DNA of 64,000 bases from Rhipicephalus microplus (taxonomy: Eukaryota > Arthropoda > Arachnida > Ixodida > Ixodidae). Position numbers and translations under genes: made by a program. Location: positions 459,707,376 to 459,771,375 of the forward strand of contig NC_134710.1 of NCBI RefSeq assembly GCF_043290135.1. The letters are read 5' to 3'. Shown here piece by piece: positions 46,427 through 58,250 of this stretch (position 1 is the stretch's first letter; every line of letters begins with the position of its first letter). Under the pieces are notes generated by a model. It was not told the DNA's origin. It ran no database searches and saw nothing but the letters and a program-made list of their open reading frames with translations.

Positions 46427-48642
46427 CCGAGTACTACAAAAAGCCCTTTCTTTCATCAATCCGAGATCTTTTTTCTTATTACGGATTGTTTTAAAACGCA
46501 TAACACAACAAAAAATTCTAATTTCTCACTCTCATGCTGCTTATACGACACTGACCGCCAGGAACATGGCCTATCACATATCGCGCAGTAAGCGCTTTCG
46601 CCTCATCTGTAGCTGCCATTGATTCTAAAGGTTGTTGTAACTATAACACAACAAATGTTTTTGAAAGGTAACAATATGTGCTGTGCTATTGACTAACCAA
46701 TCGCTAGTACTCTCACCTCGAAAGTACACCTCCCTTTCTCTGATAGTAGTGCACCACCAGAGTGACGACAAATGTGCTCAAGTTCATGCACTTAAATTTT
46801 CTGGCGTGACAGGTAGATCGGAAGCCGGAGACAGGCAAGTTTCAAAAAAAAATTGTGAACTCAATGTTACTGAAATGCAAAGAAAAAAGACTTCAAGTTC
46901 TTGACGTCCCATAGGTGCCAGGGTTTCAGACAAGAATAGCAAAGAAAACTCTGAGCTTCATTTTTCATCCTAATAGCGAACATATTCTCGAAGAAACGAC
47001 GATGCAGTTGAGACAGATTAACTTTTTGGTGTACATAATGTGGGTATTTTAATGCAGTATCTATCTAATGTGCAGAAGCATTTATTTGTGCAAAAGCTTA
47101 AGACGTCATCCTTTCATATTCGGAATATATATATGTTCACGTAGGCGCTTGGTGTAGATACTGAGAAAAGACTCATTTTACTCGGTCTAGTGTATTGCCC
47201 CATTTGGGCGGTAGGCGCTAAAGAAGAAAGTCGTGCGCCAGGGATGTGCGTGCGGCGAATGAAATCGTTCACTCCGCGGTCTTCTCTGTCCACCCGATCA
47301 GTGACGGCCAGTTTCCCTTTGAGCACGCGGCAAAGTGCGCGCCCAGATGTGCGCGCCTCGCGACCGGAGCCCGACAATGACTCTTCCCAAAGTTGGCTGC
47401 GCGCGCCCCTTTCGCGAGCGATCAGTCGGCGCGATCGGCTTCTCCGCTTCGACATGTTTACGAGCTCTGGCCGAAGCCGCGGCGCTCCCTTGTCGCGGCT
47501 CGTGTGACAGCGGCTGGGCTACGGCGACGCGTAAATCAGCCTCGCCGCGGAGACACGGCGACAGCGGGCCGCAAGTGCGCGACACCCTCTCCCTACTCGC
47601 AGCTTTGATCTCTAGCATTTCTGACGCTTTTTTTGCCAGCTCTTTCACTCTTTCGCCGCTGGCCCTTATTGCCACCGGGATAACACTGCCTCCATCGCAC
47701 CTTTTTTACTCGCTCTCTCGTTTTTCCACATAGCGCCTGTTTCTATGCAAGCCAGGCTTCGTCGCTGCCACGGCTCCAGATATGCCGATTTTTGCGTCCC
47801 TGAGGAACGCGGACTTGTTGCAGCTGCGTGCACACTCGTGTGAACGCTAGACCACCGCGTATAACGTACGGTGCGCGTGCATCGGTGACACGCGGTTCTC
47901 AGGACACAACCATGTGTCACAGGCACGACACACTTCTCACCGTTGTCATCATGCTATAGGCATGAGGTAAATGAAGTGCCAACCTCATCCCGCCACTGAC
48001 ACTCACTCGGATCACAGTTACCGGCAAAGTTTGTCATGTTCATGAACAGGCAAGCGTAACTTCTACACAATACCCTAACAGGGGCCAGCAGCTGAAACAA
48101 TCGTTTCGCGCCGGAGGCCTTAGAACGCAGGAGGAAAAAAGTAGGGGAATAAATATATCAAACCATATACCCAGTAGAAGAGCTTCACTTCCGGGAGAAC
48201 TTAATTCAACGCTTCTGGAACAAGTTTCATGTTCACCCGTCATAGTTGCTAGAGCCAATTGAGGAGGTTTCGAGTACGGAACTTTGGAGCGCAACAGTGC
48301 AGCACCAAGGGCCTGATTATATGAAGTAAGAGCCGCCAGTGTGGGATGCCATGAAGCTGGCGAAATCCGGATGAGCGCGGTGCTGCATTTCCCCAGAACA
48401 AAACAGCAGACTGCTGTCATATAGTGCACGTAGCATTCCAGCTGCATGTGACATCAAGGTAGAACATGGCATAGCTACTACGGAGGGCGGCCGTCATTGA
48501 CGAGTCGTGTAGAAGATTACATGCATGCTCGCTGTGCACTGTACTTCATCCGCGCCGCGAGACTAACACGTGGAATGTACTGCCGAATATCTATTACTTC
48601 TTGTATTGATGACTGAAGGGCGGCCGCGCACTTATTCACAAA
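46427..48642. other. Unassigned DNA with a CpG-rich patch (47160-47730)
   Basis: Long frames on both strands at 47114-47733 overlap each other and reflect high GC; no domain recognised. It could be a CpG-type promoter region but no exon is evident. The rest shows nothing I can assign. Confidence 0.35.
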
Positions 48643-48917
48643 GCGTCATCATCATCATCAACGTTGTCTTGTGCTTGCTGCTGGAACGTTGTACCCCTAA
48701 TCTCACTAATCTGATCTTTCCACCTAACTTCCAGTCCCCCCCCCCCTCGCACATTTGCCTTAATTTTCCGGAATCTATTGAGTTTCCCTTATGACCTGCG
48801 TTTATCCTGCCTAAGCGCAACTTGCCTTACCCATGTATATTTCTTCGTGATTCCAACTCTGCTATTTTCAACACACGTTTGTTTTCTGACCCTCTCTGCT
48901 CTCGTCTTCTCTCTTAA
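48643..48917 (-). mobile_element. RTE-like LINE fragment, 3' part (left half of a split copy)
   Basis: Antisense end of a LINE family abundant in ticks, with (TCATCA)n at its left end. The minus strand retains weak traces of the C-terminal region. It stops at CTCTCTTAA, and the missing continuation resumes at 53476, on the far side of the 4.5-kb insertion. Confidence 0.55.
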
Positions 48918-49479
48918 TTAAAGGGGCACTAAAGGCAAATATTAGGTCGACTTTCGTCGTTGAAATAGTGATCCAGGAACCTCTAAATGCTACTTCCGTG
49001 CCAACAAAGTGCTCATTTTGTAATAAAGTCACGTTCTAGTTATCCGCATCAGGTTATCTTCCCTCGAATCACCCGCCTGAAAGCGCGATCTTTCTCACAT
49101 TACAGCTGCCCTGCCCAATGTTTTCCGCCTGTGCGGCCGCCGACACTTGTAGCAGCACAGCGAAAGTAGCGGAGCCGCAGCAGCAATAACTACAGTTGTT
49201 AGAAGAGGAAGTGCGATTACCGCCTAGCGGTACCTATGGGGAGGCTGACGCCGCTTAGCTGTGCATCCGCTAGGTGGCGCTTGCTATCACATACACGTCC
49301 AGCTTACATGAATTATTACGGTCAGAAGCGATCAGTCGGGCTTCGACGTGCCCGTATACGCGTGAAAAATCTCTATTGGTGGTAGTTTGCTGCCTCAGCA
49401 GTGCTTTTTACCCATCTAAGAGGCGTTGCGCTTGTATGTGGGGGCCGCGCGCTGGCTAGGCTAGTAAATTCATTTGGTG

Positions 49480-49562
49480 GCAAAGCCACTGCTGTTCCTG
49501 GCTGCGAGACTGGTTACAGGTCCTGCAAGAACAAATCATTGCTCAGAGTTCCTAAAGAAGTG
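49480..49562 (+). pseudogene. THAP-type zinc-finger N-terminus, fragment
   Basis: The reading AVPGCETGYRSCKNKSLLRVPKE has the order and spacing of a THAP domain start (C.VPGC, a Tyr, a basic run, then S-L-x-R-x-P-K). The first zinc Cys appears lost (Thr/Ala there). The domain breaks after the P-K-E block and no W or C-X2-H follows. THAP domains bind transposon ends in P and Kolobok transposases. It lies 560 bp from the left terminus, as expected for a transposase N-terminus. An alternative is a captured host THAP exon. Confidence 0.5.
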
Positions 49563-50333
49563 CTGTTTCAACCTATTATCGTGTTTCTTTACATGTTCAT
49601 TGATACATCTTTCAGTTTGCCCAATATATAAACGACAAGAGTAGTCTGTGCCCAGGGAACATGGTCATATTGCGATGGTTACTTTTCAACACTTTTTTTT
49701 CCGTCAGAAAACGGTAAGTTTCACAACACGGTTCTGACGGTTTCTCTGGTGCAGACATAAATACCCTTATTTCCAATCTTCTTAACATAAGTGCTACGCC
49801 ACGAATGAGAAATAACAGCACTCTTTTGCTGGTGAAACTCGCCTCGTTTTTGTTTTCACCTTGAAAGGCACAATATGACTCAGCTGAAGCAAAGACAGAA
49901 TTGTGGCTCCACATCGGCAGCCTCTCGGAAATGGTGCATCGCTTGTGAAATGTGCCACTAATAGATTGCGAGACGCACAATGAGGATTTGACAAGCACTA
50001 ATCTAGTCAAGTTCGCTATCGAGACAGCACTTTATACGAGTAAAAGCTTGTTCATTCGAACTCGAGGCAGTCAATAAAATTCTTCGAATAAATCGAAATT
50101 CGAGGGCACTAAAATGTACAAACCGTGCGCCACACTGCGGCAGGGGGAGGGGGGACACAGAAGCCACCTCAGACTCCTTATCACGAGCTATAGGCGCTAC
50201 AACACGTTTTTCAGAGTTGGTTTCGTTGATTAAATTAACTAAGCTTTTAAGCGTCAAGAGACTTAATTCATTGGTCAGTTATACGCCACGAACACACACC
50301 AACTCCAAACAGTCATGCGAGCGCTCAGGCTTA

Positions 50334-50870
50334 AAGGGGCCCTGGTGATACTTATGCGACAGCCTCATTTAGCACCGAAACGCGTGTATTAATGATTGCA
50401 GAGGCGAATGCAGCAATTGTGATGCAGATCGCTTCACTAAAAAGTTAGTTATGAGTCCTGAAAGTTTCAAACTGAAGCAGAGGACGACGCGAAACGTTCC
50501 CTTTCGCATTTTACCTGCCTGCTGACGTCAAAGACCGCTTCCAATCACAGCACGCGTATCATAAAGAGATACCGGAAATGTCATTTCATGGTGGTCTTCA
50601 TACAGTACCTCGCTCCCTCTCCTTTTTAACGACGTCATTATCTTTTACAACGAACCATGTCCGTCGCGTAGCAGATGCTCCCATGGTCTCACTGTGTAAA
50701 ATCCTTACAGACAATTTCGGCGGATGCACTTCTCGGCCTGCATGTAAGACGCGTTCCATGGCAACGCCAGCGTCCACCGCTTGGAGCATTTTTAGCTCGT
50801 TATAGTTGCTGACGAACCTATAGTTGCTGACGTGCTATAGCCGCTTTCGTAGACCAAGTATGAGATGGCT
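50334..50870 (+). repeat. Second TTAAAGGGGCCCT-type repeat
   Basis: Begins CTTAAAGGGGCCCTGG, like the left end of the 4.5-kb element but otherwise different. It may be a related MITE inserted inside. A short duplication CTATAGTTGCTGACG occurs near 50805-50835. The right end is not defined. Confidence 0.4.
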
Positions 50871-50999
50871 GTTGTGAAAATATATGATTGTAAAACAAAT
50901 TATTTCTTTTTTTTTTCTGAGAAAGCATAAATAGGATTTCAATATTTTTACCTTTCACTCGTATGACCTAGCTACTACCTTATATAATGCACGCTAGTT

Positions 51000-51412
51000 A
51001 TCGTGTAGAGCCAATCAAAAACTAACCAACTACGTCGTCATGTCACGTGGTTTGACCTCTCTTGCCAAAACAAAAATAGCCAATGTGTGTCGATGCTTAC
51101 CGAAATCAAGGCATTTGACCCGTGAGTAAAACGTTTTTTTCCGCACACTATAGAAAAATGGAATGTATTGCCTGGGCCAACAAGATCATTGCCTTTAGAA
51201 GATTTCTTGCATGAATGTATTGATTCGCGTTTTGTTTATTAAGAGCTGTAATTTCTTGCATGAAAGTATTGATTCGGAATTTGTTTATTAAGAGTTCTAT
51301 TCCTGTTTGTTAAGAGTCGTATTCTTGTGTGTGCTGATGTAAAGCAAACTCACTCCTGCGATAGCCCAGTTGGGGCTGCAGTATGTAAAAATAAATAAAA
51401 TAAATATATAGC
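51000..51412 (+). mobile_element. CR1/Jockey-type LINE 3' fragment
   Basis: Coding end reads FFPHTIEKWNVLPGPTRSLP then EDFLHECIDSRFVY and a stop at 51240-51242, the 'W-N-x-L-P' C-terminal signature of CR1-like ORF2. The 3' UTR holds a 49-bp tandem duplication (51192-51290) around the stop and ends GGGGCTGCAGTATGTAAAAA plus AAATAAA repeats. Confidence 0.65.
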
Positions 51413-52560
51413 TTCGATTTCAGCGTTGCCACTTGCGCAACGATATCGGCGCATTTCTCAGCATCAGAAAAGCCGATGAAAAAGACATGTTGAATATGTT
51501 GCACAATTTATGCTTCAAACCATGTTTATTTATTGGTATAACGTTAACGCAATCAAAATTTAAGGTAATCGATATCTTCCCTGCGTGTTCTTCGTATCAG
51601 GTTAGTTCAACAAGAACAATCAGTATACTATGAATTCGCATGGGCCTTTCTTCCATCGCGAATGCATGAGCATCGTTTATTGCTTGCGCAAGAGCCCCAG
51701 CGCAACATTCGTAATCTCATGTGCCGAGAACTGCTTCTGTTTTGGTATTTTCCGTCCCTATAGTTCGCTTTGGTTTTGCAACATATGACCGCTCCAGGTC
51801 GACGTAGAACTGCGTGAAGCGACGAGAACCGGGTCACCCATCACTATTACCCGCCGCGAATGCCGACCTGTTCGGTGTATCCCGAGGTTTCTCCCATATA
51901 ACTACACAGGGCTGTGCCACGACCATGGAGTCAGTTTGAATTAGCCGAGTTTAAAATAACGATTCTTCACTGTTTTTACACTAAGACATTACGCAAGGAG
52001 TGGACATCAAGGACGAAAAGTAAAAAGGAAGTATACATGGAGCTTCAAATAACATACGAGCAGGCCAAAAGGGCGAAAGGTCATTTTTCCAATTACGTTT
52101 TATTTTCTAATAACCCGTTGATTTAGAACGCGAAAAAGCTAATGTTGGCGCGTTCTTTCTTCATGCCATATATGTGACAAAAATAAGTGAGGATAATGTG
52201 AAGATGTATAATTAGGCTCGTTAATTTATATTCATATTTAAAAACAAGAACCACGCATTATCCGGTATGGCTTTATGAAGCAAACATGAGGGAAAAAAAC
52301 CTGCAACGCAATGCTAGCAGACTGAAGAACTTGTTCTTGTGCGAGTTGGTGCCCAAGTTTGTTAAAAATGTTGGCACTCCACTGTCTTTTTTTCATGTTC
52401 AGGCTTTGCGCCGAACTAACACGTTTAGCAAACACTAAGGACATACTTTTTCCAACGTTGCTATACATGTTAGTCGCACTGCATGCCATAAAGAAAAGGG
52501 AAGCAGAGGAGGGAGGTTGGCGTTCCGCTAGGCTCCCAAGAAAACAAACAAAAACAAACT

Positions 52561-52800
52561 GATCGATTGATATCTGGGGTTTAACGTGCCTTAATCACCA
52601 TACGATTATGGGAGACATCGTAGTGGAGGGATCCGAAAATTTTGACCATCTGGGGTTCTTTAACGCGCACTCATATCTTAGCGCACGGGCCTGCAGCATT
52701 TCCGCTTCCATTGAAAATGCACCAGCCGCAGCCGGGATTTTATCCCGTGACCTGCGGGTCAGCAGCCGAGTACCTTAGCCACTAGAACACCACGGCGGGT
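52561..52800 (-). mobile_element. Ruka SINE
   Basis: Minus-strand copy; head ends CCACTAGAACACCACGGCG. A-rich flanks CAAAAACAAA on both sides suggest, but do not prove, a duplication. It sits inside the 4.5-kb DNA element. Confidence 0.82.
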
Positions 52801-53475
52801 AAACGAAATCAAAAACAAATTGTTCAGACAGTAAGCCACTTCTTTTACTCGATGAATCAACTATAAACGCGTTAACTACCTATAGAAAGTCCTAGCGCAA
52901 GTGAAAACCAGCGGCACTAGCGCAAAATGTATAAAATACCCACTGGTATACGCCAGCAATACATCGACGTCATAGCGAGGGCGAGCGCTACCTATATGCC
53001 GTCAATCACACTTCTACTTCTAGCCACTGCACAATAACGGCCACCGAACAATTTCCTGCTTGCTTGGCTCAACCCGGCACTGCTAGATAGCACCACCTGT
53101 CTTGCCTAGTCAGGCAAAAACGGAACTTATGAACCACTCGCGCCATTTCTCATTATGACGATAGGCGGCTCTTTTTTTCTATAAATCATTGAGAAGTGAA
53201 CAAGCAGCATTTTATTTCGTCTCCTAATCCATGGAAGGCTCTTTTTTATTGCACCTAGTTTAATTACTCGCCATTGATTATAGTGGGACGTTCTTACTTT
53301 ATGGGAAGGATTGGTTACTAAAATGTCTTTTTCGTAGCACACGTCACGTGCCACATTTAGCTTAGTTTCGCAGTAGGGATGACACTGCTGTTGATAATAA
53401 TGACGGTTTAGAAATCGGTACATACTGAGCTTTCACTGTGACACAAATTGCTATTAGCCTTCAGTGCGGTTTCAA

Positions 53476-53972
53476 GGTTACGCCTACCATATTCCTTTTC
53501 ATTGCTAACTGCGTCGTCCTCGAGTGAAGTTGAACAGTTCTTGCAAGCCTCTACAATTCTGCTCCATAGCTAAGCACGGGTAACAGGCAGCTGTTACGTA
53601 CCTTCGTCTTTGGGAATAGTGGTAAACTACCACTCATGAAATGAGACTGCTTGCTAAATGTGATCAACGTCATGCTCACTCATCTCGGCATTTGGCTCTT
53701 ATGGTTCGCCTCGACGGTTACTATGTGTCCTATGTATTACTTTACAACTCCTGGCGTGTTGTAACGTATCGCAAAATGCTGTTCTTTCCCGTAGAACCTT
53801 GCTTTCCCTGTACAATTCAGCAATCATGAAGTGTAATTGATCGCCTGAATTACTCATTAATGCAAACTCATCAGCGAATTCCAGGATACTAAGATACCCT
53901 CATTAACTCTTTCCCCTTACTGCTCGAAATCTAGAGCCCTCAAAAACCTCCTGTAAACAAGTTGTAAGTAGC
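53476..53972 (-). mobile_element. RTE-like LINE fragment with RT motif (right half of a split copy)
   Basis: Antisense reverse transcriptase segment. The minus strand reads LQEVFEGSRF, then LEFADEFALMSNSGDQL, where FADD is changed to FADE (53863-53886), and further on YGAELWRLARTVQL and AMKRNMVGVTL, as in RTE-like or craniofacial-development-protein-2-like elements. It ends at GGTTACGCC, which continues the fragment that stops at 48917. Confidence 0.68.
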
Positions 53973-54099
53973 CCGCAGTTTACATTTTAAGTTATTGTTC
54001 TAGGAATTTCAGATGGGAATTTTATGACTACAATTCACTGAACGTAAAAATGTACGGATCTTGAATACCTTCAACCGAAAGCGGTCGAACAATAAGTGG
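53973..54099. other. Unassigned DNA
   Basis: Short gap between the RTE fragment and the presumed 5' region of the next LINE; nothing recognised. Confidence 0.4.
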
Positions 54100-54559
54100 A
54101 CGACCTGGAGGAGCTCTAATGGGGAAACTAAGAATGGACTTGGTGGCACCCACAAGAGGACGATGCTCATCCCGAATTTTCTGGTGGTGCTGGTATTCCC
54201 GTGCTTTCACTGTCATGGCTTCCAGGGTAAGACCACGAGCGCACCTGTGAATGAAACCAAGCCGACGATAACAACGATACGGACGACAAGCGGACAGCAA
54301 AGATGACTAACAATCGTGTATTCACATGCCAACAACCTAGCTACTGCGTCACCGGAACGATTCCGCCATCTGAAGCTAACAAACTCGACTACATAAACCT
54401 TGCTTGAACAGCCATACGCTTCAGTGGCACCGATCAGAGGAGGATGGTCATAGCTGCTTTTCTTGTGGTGCAGGTTGGTGCTAACGTACCTGCTTATTCT
54501 ATACAAGACGATGCATGATATAACCCTAGTGGTTCGGCCAACTCCACATTTTTTATACC

Positions 54560-55370
54560 TTTATAATTTACGAGTGCTATAAAGTGGTTAAGATGCTCGT
54601 ACTATCGTCAGGTGAGGTTGAACTTTACCCAGGTCACCACTCAGACTCAGGCTCTGATGCTCACTCCAGGAACAAGCTTCTAAAGAAGGTCCTTAAAGAG
54701 CAAGAAAAAACAAACAACGCGTCAACGGGCCTGTTTGGCAACGTGGAATAGGCAAACTGAACCGTTAATAACATGGAGGACAGATTAACTGTGGTTGAAA
54801 ATGAAACGGCGCGATTGAACAAAAAAACTCACGTCGATACGGAGAAATAAATTCCAGAATTATTAAGCTCAATGAGAGAGAATGGAAGTCAACGCAACCA
54901 CTTAGTCATTTACGATATTGCGGAGAAGCATGAGGGAGATGTGAAACGACTTGAACACAAAGTGTCACTTGTCTTTTAGGGTATATATATTTGGCTTTGA
55001 AATTAAACCTGCTGAACGTATCGACAGAATAGGCACCCAAAGCGATGATTGAACTCGTCCGGTCATGATCCGGCTCTTTGGCTATTCTGAGAAAACTAAA
55101 GTTATTTCCAGCTAGGCTCGAAACACAAAGGCACTTTCTGTTCTATTTCCGAGGATTTCTCGAAAAGAAGTGAGAGAACTGAGAGCACGATCATGGCAGT
55201 CTTGCGCAGGCGACAGAGTTAACATTTGGGAAGCTAAAAGTCCACGAAAAATTATTTGCCTGGGACCCGTTAAATATTGCTAGGATTGAACTAAAGCATA
55301 ACGCCGGATCCACTCGGACTACCCTCACAACTTCATCTACGCGCGGAATTAAGACCCAATAAAATAACAC
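54560..55370 (+). pseudogene. LINE ORF1 with decayed 2A-like motif and coiled coil
   Basis: A reading from ATG at 54593 gives LVLSSGEVELYPGH: compare the 2A-type consensus G-D-V-E-x-N-P-G-P, changed at Asp, Asn and the last Pro (54611-54637). Next come LLKKVLKEQEKTN, MEDRLTVVENETARLNKK (heptads, coiled coil) and RNHLVIYDIAEKHEGD, the start of an RRM-like ORF1 core. Several stops (for example near 54750, 54850 and 54978) destroy the frame. 2A-like leaders are known in some CR1-type LINEs. Confidence 0.55.
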
Positions 55371-55518
55371 GAACTGACTCCACACGACAAAAACGATCAG
55401 AGTTCTTTCTCAGAATGCTCATATCGCTGTCAATAAGTTTAGTCAACTATAAAACTTAATCTTGTCGCGCAAATCCCAAATAATAATAATAATAATATAA
55501 TAATATTATTATTATTAA

Positions 55519-55939
55519 TAACAGGAATTTTACGTCCTAAAATCACAATATGAATACGCGAGACGCCATAGCGGGGGGCTCTGGAAAATTTTGCCATCTG
55601 GTGTTTATTAACCTACACTGGCATCGCACAGAACACGGGCCTCTACCACTTTGGCTCCATCAAAATTCGGGTTGCAAGCAATTATTTTTTTTTCGAAGTG
55701 GAAGAGGGGTGGAGGCACCTCCTTATTTAGAGTGGAAGCCCGGAGGCAAATGGTCATTTTTTGCCTGTACGCAAAGCAAAAAACATTTTGTGGTGGGGGG
55801 GGGGGGGGGGCACGAGTCCTGAGTGCCACTCTCTGGTTACGCCACTCATGAAAATGCGTCTGCCGCGACGAGGGTAGAACCCGCGACCTTCGGTTTAGCA
55901 GCCGCGCCCCTAAGCCACTGCTCCGCCATGGTGGGACCC
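55519..55939 (-). mobile_element. Diverged Ruka-type SINE with (AAT)n tail, itself interrupted
   Basis: Minus-strand SINE: tail (ATT/AAT)n at 55479-55518, body ACAGGAATTTTACGTCC, GGGCCTCTACCACTTTGGCTCC, then after an insertion AAAATGCGTCTGCCGCGACG, B-box area GTAGAACCCGCGACC and head CCGCCATGGTGGG. It splits the endonuclease of the host LINE. Confidence 0.65.
55670..55850. mobile_element. G-rich insertion inside the SINE, 8-bp duplication
   Basis: Bounded by AAAATTCG (55662-55669) and AAAATGCG (55851-55858), 7 of 8 identical, which together with the SINE consensus marks an insertion with an 8-bp target duplication, as hAT elements make. Content matches 8890-9025, with a 16-17 bp G-run. No coding capacity and no clear inverted termini. 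Confidence 0.45.
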
Positions 55940-55941
55940 AC

Positions 55942-56310
55942 GTATTAGGGGTAACAGAAATGTGGCTGTATTCACGAATGCGGGATTTCGAAATTATTCC
56001 CCTACCTACAGGCTGTTCCGTAAAGAGGAAAAAGGGTGGCATTAGCAATCAAAACAAATCTGCAATATTCTATGTGTGACAGCTTTGTTGGCCACGAAAG
56101 CTTATGGTGCAAATTCGTGTACTGGTAACATAATTTTGGGGTACGTGTATATACCCGCGAATGATGAGACACAAATCTTTGAAAACACGCCAATTCAGTG
56201 TCTCAAATTAATGTCATAGGGAATTCATTTTACCTGAGATAAAGTGGAATACTTTTTCACATGACGAGCGGGAAGCAGACAGCTCTGATTCACTAGTGCA
56301 AAGCATGTTT
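55942..56310 (+). pseudogene. LINE ORF2 endonuclease fragment
   Basis: Reads LGVTEMWLYSRMRDFEIIP (the T-E-x-W-L motif), KKGGISNQNK, SFVGHESLWCKFVYW and GYVYIPANDETQIF in more than one frame, then IKWNTFSHDE. The part before the SINE (55425-55478) supplies AVNKFSQL and NLILSRKSQI of the same domain. Confidence 0.62.
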
Positions 56311-56837
56311 TATTTTACATCGGGTAAATTGGTGACTGAAAATAAACAAATATGCTCTTTTTATTCACGACGCTTTGGCTTAAACTTTGTAAGCAGTACG
56401 CTGCATAAATGATTTAAGTCTATAGGAAGCGGCGTTTCAGACCCCAAATCGATCATCGTATACTGTGTTGCAAATCCAACCGCGCAAAAACCCACTGAGC
56501 AGGTTTCTTGAAAATTAGGCACGCGCTGGCGACATTGCCGTGGGTACATTAGCAAAGACAAGGATTTGCGTCTTTCAACAAAACTACAGACGTGAGCGAA
56601 CTATGCTGATGTTTTAACCGAATCTTCTTTTTTTTTTGCGAAGCCACACACAAGAAAAAGTGTATCATTCGAGAATTTCCTCGAGTTGATCGAGGAATCA
56701 TACACACGAAAAAAAAATAAAGCATCACCAGAAAAGTGGTAAAAACACTGACACCAATTACCTTACCTCGACCTTGCAACAGAAGATCGCCGATGCAAAG
56801 TAAAGCTTCAACAGTGCCACTTTGTCATCTTTCACGG

Positions 56838-57085
56838 GGGCCCCGCCGTGGTGGTCTAGTTAGTGGCTAAGGTACTCGGCTACTGACCCGCAGGTCGTGG
56901 CTTCGAATCCCGGCTGCAGCGGCTGCATTTCCGATGGAGGCGGAAATGTTGTAGGCCCGTGTGGTCAGATTTTGGTGCACGTTTAAGAGCCCCAGGTGGT
57001 CGAAATTTCCAGAGCCCTCCACTATGGCGTCCCTCATAATCATATGGTGGTTTTGGGACGTTAAACCCCACATATCTATCAGTCA
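56838..57085 (+). mobile_element. Ruka SINE inserted in the LINE ORF2 linker
   Basis: Near-consensus copy with B box GCTTCGAATCCC and a local TAGT duplication next to the A box. ATCTTTCACGG (56827-56837) and ATCTTTCATGG (57086-57096) form the duplication. Removing it joins NSATLSSF to MAHSPQKFRRH in the host LINE. Confidence 0.88.
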
Positions 57086-57449
57086 ATCTTTCATGGCACA
57101 CAGCCCTCAGAAATTCCGGCGACACTAGGCTGACAAACGTGAAACTATTTGGCAAATATATGCTCCCTGTAGCATTATTTCCGAACTGGAACGTAATGCA
57201 AATAAACTAGACTTGTTTCTCGATCAGTTTTCATGAAATCCGCCAACAACGCACAGCTTAAACTATATGTGTTGAGATTGTCCATGCTGGAATTGACCAT
57301 ACGCGAAGAGGGTATCTCCGCTTCTAGAGAAACTGAATCTCAAAAAATTTTCTGACCCCTAATATATTACCTATTCAGATGTAAAATCGATATGCGCTAT
57401 GGGTAGATAAATACCTGCATAAAATAGTTATCCCCTCTCTTGACACGGC

Positions 57450-58250
57450 GATGTTATCCAGATGCCTGGTGCAGTGCCAATTTAATTCTGATATGCACAT
57501 CCGGTTCGAAATGAACAATATTTATCTTCTAGTCTCATTAACCAATACTTGTTGCACATTAGCGGAACACGTATTTTTTAAAGCCATCTTACTCTGCTTA
57601 GAAAACAACGAGCTACTTTACAGTCGACAACTTGAATTTAAATCGGACTGTTCAACTGTAACACAACTCGCTGAACATATAAAACTGCGAATGCAATTAA
57701 CGGTGGATTCAAAATAGGCGCTATTTAAATATTTAAATTTTTCTAAAGCGTACGACGTTGTTGAGCATCATTATTTGCTTACAAAACTATTAGAATGCGG
57801 TACAAACCGTGAAATAGTTTGTTAAATCTTAAGTCCATTAACAAATCGAACGCAAGGCGTCCCATGGGAAGCAGATTCAAGTTTACTCAGGGGTCCCGCA
57901 TGGGTCCGTTCTTCTTCCTATTCCATTTCATATGTATAATAACGATAACGATGTAATTAGATGTACATGAAATGGTCATAATACGGCTTTTTTGCGAATG
58001 ACTGTGTATGCACAGTCATCAGCAAACACAATATACACAGTAGCCCGTCAACTATAGGATCAAATCCAATTGCATAATTTATTGCAATATATTTATTTAT
58101 AGTAGAGTACACGGCGCAGCAGACTTGACGCGCCAAAAACCAAATGTATATATTACTTTCCTGAACAAGAAAACTCCAATAAATTTCAATTATACTGTTG
58201 GTAACACCACACTCCAAAAATGCCATGAGTTAAAATACTCGGGCCTTATC
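57450..58250 (+). pseudogene. LINE ORF2 reverse transcriptase, heavily mutated
   Basis: Open part 57451-57717 reads LAEHVFFKAILLCLENNELL and FKSDCSTVTQLAEHIK. Beyond a TAG it continues KYLNFSKAYDVVEHHYLLTK (first catalytic Asp present), then a decayed GVPQGS..GP region and FANDC at 57991-58005 where FADDC is expected, so the second catalytic Asp is lost. Inactive. Confidence 0.68.

Larger units (their letters stand above)
48922..53471 (+). mobile_element. Decayed Kolobok-like DNA transposon, TTAA-flanked
   Basis: Left terminus TTAAAGGGGCACTAAAGGC and right terminus, reverse complemented, TTGAAACCGCACTGAAGGC match at 19 of 27 over the extended ends. The left flank is TTAA (48914-48921, duplicated) and the right flank TCAA (53472-53475), a likely mutated TTAA. 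The ends split an RTE-like LINE exactly. A THAP-type segment lies near the left end. TTAA targets plus THAP proteins are hallmarks of the Kolobok superfamily. Later insertions include a CR1 fragment and a Ruka copy. Confidence 0.58.

Noticed and set aside
47114..47733. Overlapping 100-130 codon frames on both strands as genes
   Set aside because: They overlap each other in a CpG-rich patch and show no domain; high GC alone explains their length.
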